Positions 16,750-23,889 of a stretch of 54,709 nucleotides of DNA are shown piece after piece. Both the position numbers and the translations under genes were made by a program. The DNA is from Lentisphaerota bacterium (GTDB lineage Bacteria; Verrucomicrobiota; Lentisphaeria; Victivallales; UBA1829), in NCBI GenBank assembly GCA_015061565.1, contig SUWI01000006.1, forward strand, positions 1-54,709, given 5' to 3'. The first letter of the stretch is position 1, and the number at the start of each line of letters is the position of its first letter. The notes beneath the pieces are model-generated. The model was not told where the DNA came from and did not search any database. It saw nothing but the letters and a program-made list of their open reading frames with translations.

Positions 16750-18815
16750 TTCTGTGCAACTCCTTTATATTGAATCATCAAAACGGTCAGATCATCCGAC
16801 TGCCGGGCATCGCCGACATGTTCTTTCACGATATCCAGCAGCGAATCCATGGTCTTTCTGAGCGGCCCTTTCCCGGGTGCGGCGGCACTGAGCGCCAGCT
16901 GCAGCCGGCCGGAACCGAACTGTTCGTGGTTCGCGTTCATGGCTTCGGTAATGCCGTCGGTGTAAAGCACCAGGGCATCGCCGGGTTTCAGCTGCAGACG
17001 TTCTTCCGTATAAAATTCGGGGGAGTCCTGATGGAACGGACCCAGCGGGAAACCCGCCGGCAGTTTCAGCAGCGAACTGTTGCCGTCCGCATGGAGATAG
17101 ACGGGCAGATTATGGCCGGCATTGCAGCAGACCGCCTCTCCGGTCACGCAGTCGAGCAGGCCGCAGCAGACCGTGATGAACATGCAGTTGTCGTTTTCCT
17201 CTTCCAGATAGTTGTTGGTCTGCTGGAGGATTTCGGCGGGGGAGAGTGCGTTGCGGGCAAATCCGCGCATCAGCGTCTTGGCAGTGGCCATGAACAGTGC
17301 GGCGGGGATCCCTTTGCCGGAAACATCGCCGATGACGAAAAACAGATGGGTGGGATCGATGAAGACGTAATCGTAAAGGTCGCCGCCGACTTCGCGTGCC
17401 GGTTTCATCACTGCGCAGATGTCGATATCCGACCGTCCGGTAATCTCTTTCGGCAGCATGTCCGCCTGAATGGCGGCCGCGGTGCGCAGTTCGGCTTCCA
17501 CCCGCTGCCGGTCGCTCGCAGCCTGGTTCAGATTCTTGATGTATCTCGTCAGGTCGTCCGCCATCTGGTTGACCGTATTGGCCAGCTGTTCGAGTTCATC
17601 GCCGGTATGCAGATGGATCTTGTTGTCCAGATGTCCGCTGCCGATGGCATGGGCGCTTTCCATCAGGGTGGAGATCGGACGGGTGAGCTGTCTCGCCAGC
17701 AGGTACCCGAGCAGCAGAAGCAGGATCAGAAGCGAGGCGATGATCAGGATGTAGCCGGGCGTCATCTGGGAGATCCGTCCTTCGAATTGCGCCTGAGCCG
17801 TTTCCCGGTCTGTCTTCAGGCGTTTCTCCATGTCTGCGATGCTCTTCAAGGCCTGGCTTTCGGGCTGGCAGATCACCAGCTTCCAGCCGCATTCCGGTAC
17901 CGGCGCACAAGCGGCCAGCAGCGGGCCTTTTCCCCCTTTGAGCTGGAATACGCCTTTTTTCCCGGACTGGATATAGCGTTTCAATTCCTCGGCGGAACCG
18001 GAAAGTGCGGCGAACTCCTTGTCGCCGGAGAGGATCCGGCCATCGGAAGAGGTCAAAAAGGAAAGGTAGCCGGACCGGATCGCGGTAACCTGACCGGAAA
18101 CGGGATCTACCGGGATTTCCGTCGCGATCACGCCCAGCAGCTGAGAGTCGGAGTAGGCCGCACGTGCGCATACCATGACTCCTTCGCGGACTTTCGACCA
18201 GTGGATTTTTCCTTTGGCCGCCAGCACTTCCCGATACCAGTTCTGACTGCGGGCATCGTAATCAGCCGGCAGATTCCGCCAGGGATGGAATATCTGGATC
18301 CCGTCCGGCAGAATGACCGCTGAAGATTCGATGAACGGTGAACTCTTGCTCAGCTCATATAGAAACGGAAACGCCGCCGCCAGTTTCTTCAAGGTCGCCT
18401 GGTTCCGGACATTCTGCGGAACACCGGGTGCAAAGTGGCATAACGCAAATTGTTCCGGACGTTCGGGGTCCTGACCGGCCATGCGGAGCTGTTCCGTATT
18501 TCCCTTGCCCCAATACAGCCGTCCTGCCATGACATCATCGATCACGCCGTTGACGGCGCCGGCAATATTTTCCTGGATCAGGCCGATGATCCGGGCCTGA
18601 TCCTCGGCGCTGTCCGCCAGATCGGTTTCGATCCGGCTGCGCAAGGCCTTCCGGCTGTCTTTGGCCAGCTGATGCCCCTGATTCTCTCCGTAGGCCAGGG
18701 ATTCGGCGATCACCTGGCGCATTCCGGCGAACGAATAATAGATCGTCGCCGTCACTGACAGCAGCGCGATCAGGAACAGCGCTCCCATTATTTTAAAACG
18801 GATACTTGCTTTCAA
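16746..18815 (-). CDS. Cache-HAMP-SpoIIE (PP2C) signalling phosphatase
   Basis: The 689-residue membrane protein has a TM helix (about 8-30), a large extracytoplasmic Cache-type sensor (about 35-350, with 'YDARSQNWYREVLA'), a second TM (about 354-376), HAMP (about 376-430), a short coiled coil and a SpoIIE/RsbU-type phosphatase domain (about 465-685). Metal-binding aspartates are D479 ('REVGGDLYD') and D497 ('IGDVSGKG'); late motifs are 'LYTDGITEAMN' and 'SDDLTVLMIQ'. Such enzymes dephosphorylate anti-anti-sigma proteins in partner-switching pathways; no anti-sigma partner is encoded here. The start is a TTG without a strong ribosome site, so the exact N-terminus is uncertain (ATG 18788 is an alternative). 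It is coupled by 4 bp to the GH123-like gene. Confidence 0.88.
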   Translation of the reverse strand: MKASIRFKIMGALFLIALLSVTATIYYSFAGMRQVIAESLAYGENQGHQLAKDSRKALRSRIETDLADSAEDQARIIGLIQENIAGAVNGVIDDVMAGRLYWGKGNTEQLRMAGQDPERPEQFALCHFAPGVPQNVRNQATLKKLAAAFPFLYELSKSSPFIESSAVILPDGIQIFHPWRNLPADYDARSQNWYREVLAAKGKIHWSKVREGVMVCARAAYSDSQLLGVIATEIPVDPVSGQVTAIRSGYLSFLTSSDGRILSGDKEFAALSGSAEELKRYIQSGKKGVFQLKGGKGPLLAACAPVPECGWKLVICQPESQALKSIADMEKRLKTDRETAQAQFEGRISQMTPGYILIIASLLILLLLLGYLLARQLTRPISTLMESAHAIGSGHLDNKIHLHTGDELEQLANTVNQMADDLTRYIKNLNQAASDRQRVEAELRTAAAIQADMLPKEITGRSDIDICAVMKPAREVGGDLYDYVFIDPTHLFFVIGDVSGKGIPAALFMATAKTLMRGFARNALSPAEILQQTNNYLEEENDNCMFITVCCGLLDCVTGEAVCCNAGHNLPVYLHADGNSSLLKLPAGFPLGPFHQDSPEFYTEERLQLKPGDALVLYTDGITEAMNANHEQFGSGRLQLALSAAAPGKGPLRKTMDSLLDIVKEHVGDARQSDDLTVLMIQYKGVAQK

Positions 18816-18863
18816 CGGTTCAACCCATATATATTTAAAATCCAGTACCCTGATAATTTAATT

Positions 18864-19052
18864 CCGGAATACCGGATTTCAAGCGGAATTCACCAATATT
18901 TTGATGCTTTTCTGCGGTTTGAAACGGGGAAACTCCATCCAGAACTGGCGCTGAAGGCCGGGCAGATGCATTCGGAACGGGAAAACCGTTGCGGCGGGGA
19001 CCACCCGGACATCGTCCGGGACGGGGTAATATTGACCAGGGAATTCAAATGA
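18864..19052 (+). pseudogene. Possible gene remnant without a start codon
   Basis: In this 290-bp spacer one plus-strand frame stays open for over 60 codons to TGA 19050-19052. It has gene-like codon use from about 18890 onward ('HQYFDAFLRFETGKLHPELA', then 'DIVRDGVILTREF'). No start codon or ribosome site precedes it, and the frame runs back into the phosphatase promoter region. It may be the tail of a decayed gene. No family is recognised and chance cannot be excluded. Nothing else is seen between 18816 and 19105. Confidence 0.25.
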
Positions 19053-19105
19053 TGATCCGCATCCGCCGGGGATGAGCTATGTTTCCCGGCGGAAACGATC
19101 AGGGG

Positions 19106-20560
19106 TTATTTTTTCTTCAGTTCCATGCCAAGTGCAGTGCGGAAACGGTTCTCTGCATCCAATTCCATTTTTTCAATTATTAGTGCGTCTTTATAAGAGA
19201 AGAAATTACCGGTCGATATGGAAAAACTTTCTGATTTGCAGACAAAAATCTGGTTGGTGTCCGCGTTGTTTCTACCAATTTTCTCGGCAATGTCGTGAAC
19301 CCTTTTTGCAATCTCCATCCCTCTGCAAAGCAGAATTCTCTTGTTGGCAAGAGCGTATGCAACCATCTTCACCCAAAACAAAAAATGCGATTTCGAATGG
19401 ATCCATGGCTTAATAGTATTGCCGTCAAAACTTTTGGAATGGTATGGAAACGACTCCAGGACAAAGAAATTGCTCAGATTTTTTGTCGTGTTCCCGCATA
19501 TATTTCTCTTTACTAGATACTCATACCACCACTCGTAAGAGCCAAGAGGCTTGCGTCCGTCGTGTTGATTGACTGTCCGGAAATTTTTATCCAGTACATA
19601 AAACCGGGGGACATCAAATTTCTGCCCGGCTTGGGGAAACTCAAATGAATACTGCGCTTCGAGCAACTCAATGCGGTTACTGAAATGGCCTTTATTAAAG
19701 ACAACATTCGGGGTCAGGTTTATACCTTTTTGTTCGTCTGCTAAGTCAAAAATATCAACTGTGCTGTATGACGGATTCATCAGAAGCAGCCAGATATCAG
19801 CATTAGGATCTCCGATATAGGGCTGTGGCAAAACATTACTCCGAATACTCAGTTTTTTTTCACCAATGTAGCTCTTCACGTCCGTATAATCGGCTTTAAG
19901 AATATATGTATCTTCCTGATAATCATGATTTTTCCAAGGCGTATACTCTTTCCAGAATTCTTTGGTCTTGTCATCGTGGCTCGACTCGTTAATCTCTTTC
20001 AGGACCTCCTGAACCTGACTCCACACCATATTCAGCGCATCGTCAAACGATAGTTGTTGTTTGCCGTTATTATTCGGGGCTTTGTTTTCGTCGGCATTTT
20101 CAGATGCTGCGGCTTTCGAAACACACACCGGAGGAGTGATTCCCGCTTGCTGTCTTTTTCTGAATGGGTCTTTACAATCTGAGGGATACCAATGCTGGGA
20201 ACACAACTGCTGTATCAACTCCGACAAATTGCCATTAATTGTTTGTATAGGTTGCTGCCCGAGTTCCGAATAGGAGATATCGCACTGAATCGCCTTAGTG
20301 TATTGATGGAAATCGTTCCAACCCATAAATACTATATTGACAATATTCTGTTTTATAGTCAAATGAAATTGCAAGACTCCACCATATCTTTTTATGAGTT
20401 TTTTCGTTGATTCGAAAGCGTAAAAAATAATCGTGTTTTGTTGCTTGTAACTCTTAACCTGATTATGAAGATCGGAGTTGTAGATCAAATTTTTCAGAGT
20501 TTGCATCTCTGGATTGTCGTGATTGTTGAATACAACTTGTTCTGGCTCTTGTTCAGGCAT
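19106..20560 (-). CDS. Uncharacterised protein, possible uracil-DNA-glycosylase-like fold
   Basis: The 484-residue protein is visibly AT-richer than most genes here and rich in Asn, Lys and Gln, suggesting acquisition from elsewhere. An N-terminal domain (about 1-125) is followed by a low-complexity linker (about 135-170). A C-terminal domain contains 'GDPNADIWLLLMNPSYS' (250-266) and 'VLESFPYHSKSF' (367-378), then 'RILLCRG' (408-414). The order strand-MNPS, then a Pro-Tyr-His loop, then a strand with a glycine recalls the uracil-DNA-glycosylase-like superfamily, but this is a weak visual match. No signal peptide or membrane segment. Start: AAGGAGG before ATG 20560. The gene stands alone; about 80 bp separate it from the next stop codon. 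Confidence 0.6.
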   Translation of the reverse strand: MPEQEPEQVVFNNHDNPEMQTLKNLIYNSDLHNQVKSYKQQNTIIFYAFESTKKLIKRYGGVLQFHLTIKQNIVNIVFMGWNDFHQYTKAIQCDISYSELGQQPIQTINGNLSELIQQLCSQHWYPSDCKDPFRKRQQAGITPPVCVSKAAASENADENKAPNNNGKQQLSFDDALNMVWSQVQEVLKEINESSHDDKTKEFWKEYTPWKNHDYQEDTYILKADYTDVKSYIGEKKLSIRSNVLPQPYIGDPNADIWLLLMNPSYSTVDIFDLADEQKGINLTPNVVFNKGHFSNRIELLEAQYSFEFPQAGQKFDVPRFYVLDKNFRTVNQHDGRKPLGSYEWWYEYLVKRNICGNTTKNLSNFFVLESFPYHSKSFDGNTIKPWIHSKSHFLFWVKMVAYALANKRILLCRGMEIAKRVHDIAEKIGRNNADTNQIFVCKSESFSISTGNFFSYKDALIIEKMELDAENRFRTALGMELKKK

Positions 20561-20640
20561 TTCATACCTCCTTATTATATTGTCTGTAGCCTAAAATAGC
20601 ATAATCCGTAAAAAATTCAAACGAAAAACCTGACAATCAT

Positions 20641-21216
20641 TTACCTTTTGATGATCTCTCCTTTGTAATTTTTGAACAGCTCTTTCTGTTCTTCTGACGT
20701 GTTGTATACGGAAAGGATCCGGCGGCGCAGGGCGGACGGCATGGGGTCGTGCAGTTTCACCTTGTTGCACAACAGGATCCGGCGGCAATCCATCAGTTTT
20801 TCCGCAGTTTCGCGGTCCAGTTTCCCGTCGATCACGATGCCGGTTTTCTCTTCGTCTTCGATGGTCAGAAAAACCGGATCGATGGAGTCGTAACGGATAT
20901 GATGAAGACCGATCTTCACCCCGTAGAGATCGACTTCGGTCGGGGGGAAACAGTAGATCAGCGGCAAATCACGCAGCCTCATTTTACACTGAGTGATGAA
21001 GCTCGCCAGGATCGGGATATGATGCCTTTGTGCAAAAAGCGCCGCATTCCGGGACCGGTCAAGATGTTCCGAGGTCAGGATCAGTGCGGTCAGCGGATGT
21101 TCCGGCTGCAGATACGCCTTTTCCATCTCCTTCAGCGAACCGCCGCCGTTGATTGCGAAATTTTCTTTGGCGGTTTCGACCAGGACTCCGCCGAATGAAT
21201 TTATTGTGATGTTCAT
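20641..21216 (-). CDS. Degenerate metallo-beta-lactamase-fold protein (YycJ/WalJ-like, ligands lost)
   Basis: This 191-residue protein aligns by eye with the YycJ-type metallo-beta-lactamase fold: start 'TINSFGGVLVET', then 'ALILTSEHLDRSRNAALFA' (44-62) where active proteins have T-H-x-H-x-D-H, and 'HHIRYDSIDP' (105-114) where a SxSHDxxDP-like block is usual. The first and last histidines of the metal motif are S49 and R54, and a later histidine is Y109; only H51 and D53 remain. It is therefore probably catalytically dead, perhaps a binding or regulatory protein. ATG 21216 has a strong AGGAGG site; the open frame to 21243 overlaps the upstream small gene. It is third in a minus-strand operon behind two small membrane proteins. 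Confidence 0.7.
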   Translation of the reverse strand: MNITINSFGGVLVETAKENFAINGGGSLKEMEKAYLQPEHPLTALILTSEHLDRSRNAALFAQRHHIPILASFITQCKMRLRDLPLIYCFPPTEVDLYGVKIGLHHIRYDSIDPVFLTIEDEEKTGIVIDGKLDRETAEKLMDCRRILLCNKVKLHDPMPSALRRRILSVYNTSEEQKELFKNYKGEIIKR

Positions 21217-21229
21217 TTCAGGTACCTCC

Positions 21230-21394
21230 TTATTTTCGCGCACAGTAGATAAAGAACATGATGAGCATGAATATCAGCACCGGACTGACGACATACTTCA
21301 GCACGCCGATAACGACCTTTCCGATCATCTCCAGCAGATTTGCGCAGACGCACAGAAGGCCGAGGGCCGCACAGGCGACAATAAAAATTCCCAT
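21230..21394 (-). CDS. Small membrane protein (54 aa)
   Basis: The 54-residue product consists of two hydrophobic stretches (about 3-20 and 32-50) joined by a short 'LLEMIGKVV' loop. AAGGAG precedes ATG 21394 at good spacing. It lies 13 bp upstream of the degenerate MBL-fold gene and 16 bp downstream of another small membrane protein, so the three form an operon. No family is recognised. Its size and topology would fit a membrane-protein adaptor, a holin-like or toxin-like peptide, or a stress-induced small protein; the sequence does not decide. Confidence 0.6.
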   Translation of the reverse strand: MGIFIVACAALGLLCVCANLLEMIGKVVIGVLKYVVSPVLIFMLIMFFIYCARK

Positions 21395-21410
21395 AGCTGT
21401 TCTCCTTTGG

Positions 21411-21596
21411 TCATATTTTAAAGAAAAGACGAAGCATCTGGAATCCGTAGCATACCAGCGCCAGGAAGACAAGAATGGCCAGGATGACGGCGCCGATGGA
21501 CAGAACGCCCAGGATCAGCGGCGTGATCTGAGGATTTTGACTCCAAAAGTACAGGCCCACGCCGGCCAGCGTGAGAAATCCGATGAATTTGTTCAT
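21411..21596 (-). CDS. Small membrane protein (61 aa)
   Basis: A 61-residue protein with two predicted membrane helices: 'FIGFLTLAGVGLYFW' (about 4-18) and 'LILGVLSIGAVILAILVFLAL' shortened here to its core (about 28-50), ending in a basic-aromatic tail 'MLRLFFKI'. GGAGGCAGT precedes ATG 21596; the longer open frame upstream lies in promoter sequence. It is the first gene of the operon 21596-20641 and starts 52 nt from the atypical promoter at 21648-21676. Function unknown. Confidence 0.6.
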   Translation of the reverse strand: MNKFIGFLTLAGVGLYFWSQNPQITPLILGVLSIGAVILAILVFLALVCYGFQMLRLFFKI

Positions 21597-21647
21597 GATA
21601 CTGCCTCCATTTGTTCGAGTTGAAAGATTACAATGCCCCCCAAAATC

Positions 21648-21676
21648 AAAGTAACAATTTCCCTTTAAAAGTAAAC
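21648..21676 (-). promoter_or_regulatory. Atypical promoter of the small-membrane-protein operon
   Basis: On the minus strand GTTTACT (21670-21676), 14 bp, then GTTACTTT (21648-21655). The element matches three others in this region (21684-21712, 23674-23702, 23812-23840) in both halves and in spacing. It differs from the TTGnnn/TATATT promoters elsewhere in the window. Confidence 0.5.
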
Positions 21677-21693
21677 TTTCCGAGTTTACTTTT
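21667..21693. promoter_or_regulatory. Perfect 11-bp inverted repeat in divergent promoter region
   Basis: AAAAGTAAACT (21667-21677), a 5-nt centre and AGTTTACTTTT (21683-21693). Each arm contains the GTTTACT element of one of the two divergent promoters. It could be an operator that controls both directions at once. It lies 5' of both genes, so a terminator role is less likely. Confidence 0.6.
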
Positions 21694-21712
21694 TTCATCA
21701 ATAAGTTATTCT
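21684..21712 (+). promoter_or_regulatory. Atypical promoter of the SprT-like protease gene
   Basis: GTTTACT (21684-21690), 14 bp, then GTTATTCT (21705-21712), 45 nt before ATG 21758. Both halves are identical to the element upstream of the helical-repeat gene (23674-23702, minus strand). Confidence 0.5.
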
Positions 21713-21757
21713 CCAAACACCAAACTATAAACAATCAAATATGAAAGTGAGGTCAAT

Positions 21758-22366
21758 ATGGAGGCAGATAACAGGATCGTCCGCCATGCGGAAGATATTG
21801 CAGCCGAAGTGTGGCGGAAGATGGGACGCAGCAATCTGGCCGATCCGGAAAAATTGGGAACCGTACCGCACGTTCGGATCAAGCGTCTGGACGGCGGGTT
21901 GAACGGGCTGGCGTGGCCCGACCGCATCGAACTGAATATCGACCGGCTGGAGGATTCCGATGAGGAAACCTTTCTGCAGGAAGTGATCCGTCATGAACTT
22001 GCGCATGTGGCGGAATACCGATTGACGGGGATCATGGGACATGGTCCGCTGTGGCATGCGCTTTGCCGGTCGGCCGGCGGGAAAGCAAACTGGTGCGATT
22101 CCTTCGACGATCCGTTTGCCGGAGCCGATTCGGGGCTGATCATGTTCCCTGCCGTTTTGGAATCCTCGATCCTTTTCAGCTGGGGGATCAGTGTCCTGCA
22201 TGTCCCCTTGTGGTGTGCGATCGCTGCCGGGATCGCGGGATTCTTTTTCCCGCCGGTCTGTTGGGCGGCCTTCTGCAGGACTGAAAAATCACTGCATTTT
22301 ACCGCCATGGTTTTCACCTTCATTGAGACGATACTCCTGCTGGCATTGCTGTGCTGGAAACTCTGA
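21758..22366 (+). CDS. SprT-like zinc metalloprotease with C-terminal membrane helices
   Basis: The 202-residue protein has an N-terminal SprT-like domain (about 1-120): zinc motif 'HELAH' (79-83) with E80 as catalytic base, and the downstream 'GHGPLWHALC' (94-103), whose histidine is the usual third ligand region of SprT proteins. After the protease domain come two or three hydrophobic segments (about 127-145, 148-171 and 180-200). Typical SprT/Spartan proteins are soluble and act on DNA-protein crosslinks; a membrane tail is unusual and suggests another substrate. GAGGT precedes ATG 21758. It is divergent from the small-membrane-protein operon across a shared regulatory repeat. Confidence 0.75.
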   Translation: MEADNRIVRHAEDIAAEVWRKMGRSNLADPEKLGTVPHVRIKRLDGGLNGLAWPDRIELNIDRLEDSDEETFLQEVIRHELAHVAEYRLTGIMGHGPLWHALCRSAGGKANWCDSFDDPFAGADSGLIMFPAVLESSILFSWGISVLHVPLWCAIAAGIAGFFFPPVCWAAFCRTEKSLHFTAMVFTFIETILLLALLCWKL

Positions 22367-22401
22367 TTTTTCCCCCGGTCCGCATCCCGTTCCGCTCCGG
22401 C

Positions 22402-23481
22402 TTATTTGGTAAAATTACTGTTGAAGAGAAATTTCCGCAGTATCTCATCGGAATAAGCCTGCGCTCTCTGGTGAAAATCGGCAATGGAATCGGCATCCTG
22501 ATATGCGGTAAGCAGGGCATGGACCACCTGCCTGCGGATCCGGCGCTGCATGTTGCGGGGTATCCCGGATTTTTCGATCCGCTCATCCGCCTGAGGCAGA
22601 TGCGCCCAGATCAGCCGTCTCCGTATGTACTTCAGTCTGCCCCACAGGGTGCGGAGAGGGGGCAGCCGGTCCGTTGATTCCGGTTCGAACCAGGGACAGC
22701 TGGTTTTATTCATGATTTCCGCTTTGATGAAATCAGGCAACCTTGTTTTCTGATCGCGCAGATATTTTTTCCCGAGTTGAAACAATTGCTTTCCACTGTC
22801 GGTTTTGTGATGTTTTTTCAGCAGTTCGACGATCTGTTCGGCCTTGTCCACCGTACTTGTCCATCCGCAGACCTCATTTCTCCTGCCGGTCAGCAGCAGG
22901 TGAACCATTTCAAGGGTCCGCTCTATGAGTTTGTCCACGGCATCATCCCCATACGCATCCGGACTCGGAACGGGATTCAGTTCCGAGAAACCGGTCAGGT
23001 ATTCAAACAGATTCGTATAGCGGTAGCTGCATGCCGCTGCCAGCGCATTGCTGAGGGTATCATTACCGATTGTAAAGCCATTGGATCGATGGAGCTGGTA
23101 CAGCACACCCAGCATGTCCTCCTGGTGATTTTTCGCCGCACCGATGAAAGCCGCGTTGAACGTCTGCAAGGATTTGAATTCCCTTATGACATACTCGATG
23201 CTTTCGCGATTTCCGGATTGTGCTGCGAGATAGACACTATGGTCCAGTTCCTCCCGTTCTTCGAATGACAATTTTCCGATTTCTTCGGAATAATTGATCT
23301 GCAGTTCCTGCTGAAGATATTTCAGCAGTTCGGTAAAGTTGCAGGAAATGGCTTTCGCTGCAGTGGATGTCCAATCCTCCTTCAGATCGACCCCCAGCTC
23401 GGATGCTGTCTGCAGGACAGTTTCGAGATTTCCGGTTTCGATCGCATTTTCCATTTTTTCGTTGACGTCATCACAGAACAT
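22402..23481 (-). CDS. Helical-repeat (ankyrin-like) protein of unknown function
   Basis: The 359-residue protein is strongly helical. The first half has degenerate ankyrin-like units: 'AIETGNLETVLQTASELGVD', 'VYLAAQSGNRESIEYVIREF' and 'FIGAAKNHQEDMLGVLYQL' at roughly even spacing. The second half is Lys/Arg-rich with 'GRLKYIRRRLIWAHLPQ' and a C-terminal helical tail. No catalytic motif, signal peptide or membrane segment is visible. Ankyrin-like repeats usually bind other proteins. AAAGGAG precedes ATG 23481. The atypical promoter at 23674-23702 leaves a leader of about 190 nt. It converges on the SprT-like gene, with 35 bp between the stops. Confidence 0.6.
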   Translation of the reverse strand: MFCDDVNEKMENAIETGNLETVLQTASELGVDLKEDWTSTAAKAISCNFTELLKYLQQELQINYSEEIGKLSFEEREELDHSVYLAAQSGNRESIEYVIREFKSLQTFNAAFIGAAKNHQEDMLGVLYQLHRSNGFTIGNDTLSNALAAACSYRYTNLFEYLTGFSELNPVPSPDAYGDDAVDKLIERTLEMVHLLLTGRRNEVCGWTSTVDKAEQIVELLKKHHKTDSGKQLFQLGKKYLRDQKTRLPDFIKAEIMNKTSCPWFEPESTDRLPPLRTLWGRLKYIRRRLIWAHLPQADERIEKSGIPRNMQRRIRRQVVHALLTAYQDADSIADFHQRAQAYSDEILRKFLFNSNFTK

Positions 23482-23673
23482 GGCATTCTCCTTTGTTTTA
23501 TTGGTTTTAAGGTGATCGGATTCATTTTTTACTGACTGTTTGTGAAAACCTCCTTATCATTAAAATTTAAAAAATTGTTCCTGGACCGGGGGAAGGACGA
23601 CGATACAATTTTCCTCTTAAATTTTCAAAGAACACCAAAAAAGCAAGAGGCTTCGCCACCAACTTTTTTTGGA

Positions 23674-23702
23674 AGAATAACACATTTTCAAATTTAGTAA
23701 AC
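23674..23702 (-). promoter_or_regulatory. Atypical promoter of the helical-repeat gene
   Basis: On the minus strand GTTTACT (23696-23702), 14 bp, then GTTATTCT (23674-23681), both halves identical to the SprT-gene promoter. The following bases (CCAAA-rich) are also similar in the two. The leader to ATG 23481 is long, so a second promoter may exist. Confidence 0.45.
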
Positions 23703-23741
23703 CGTTATCGTGTAAAATCTTGCAAAAAATCATTCATCTGT

Positions 23742-23767
23742 CAGTTGTTATATTTATATAACAACTG
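23742..23767. promoter_or_regulatory. 12-bp-arm palindrome in AT-rich spacer
   Basis: CAGTTGTTATAT and ATATAACAACTG flank a 2-nt centre, a perfect 26-bp palindrome. It lies between the two divergent atypical promoters in the 408-bp spacer 23482-23889 and is a plausible operator for a dimeric regulator. The rest of the spacer is AT-rich and contains no other supported feature. Confidence 0.5.
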
Positions 23768-23811
23768 CGTCTAATAGAAAAGCGATAGGGAAACAAAAAA
23801 ATAAAAAAACA

Positions 23812-23840
23812 GTTTACCGAAAGCCGTTTTCTGTTATTAT
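23812..23840 (+). promoter_or_regulatory. Atypical promoter of the 155-aa orphan gene
   Basis: GTTTACC (23812-23818), 14 bp, then GTTATTAT (23833-23840), 49 nt before ATG 23890. It is the fourth copy of the element shared in this region. Confidence 0.5.
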
Positions 23841-23889
23841 ATAAAAAAAATTAATTTTTAAAAATTTAATTTTATCTCAAGGAGGAACT

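Noticed and set aside
21230-21472. 80-codon version of the 54-aa membrane protein
   Set aside because: The extra N-terminus overlaps the upstream small gene and has no ribosome site; ATG 21394 has AAGGAG.
23702-23712. 11-mer CCGTTATCGTG also seen at 13599-13609
   Set aside because: It occurs once in a terminator loop and once in a promoter spacer, with different flanks; most likely coincidence.
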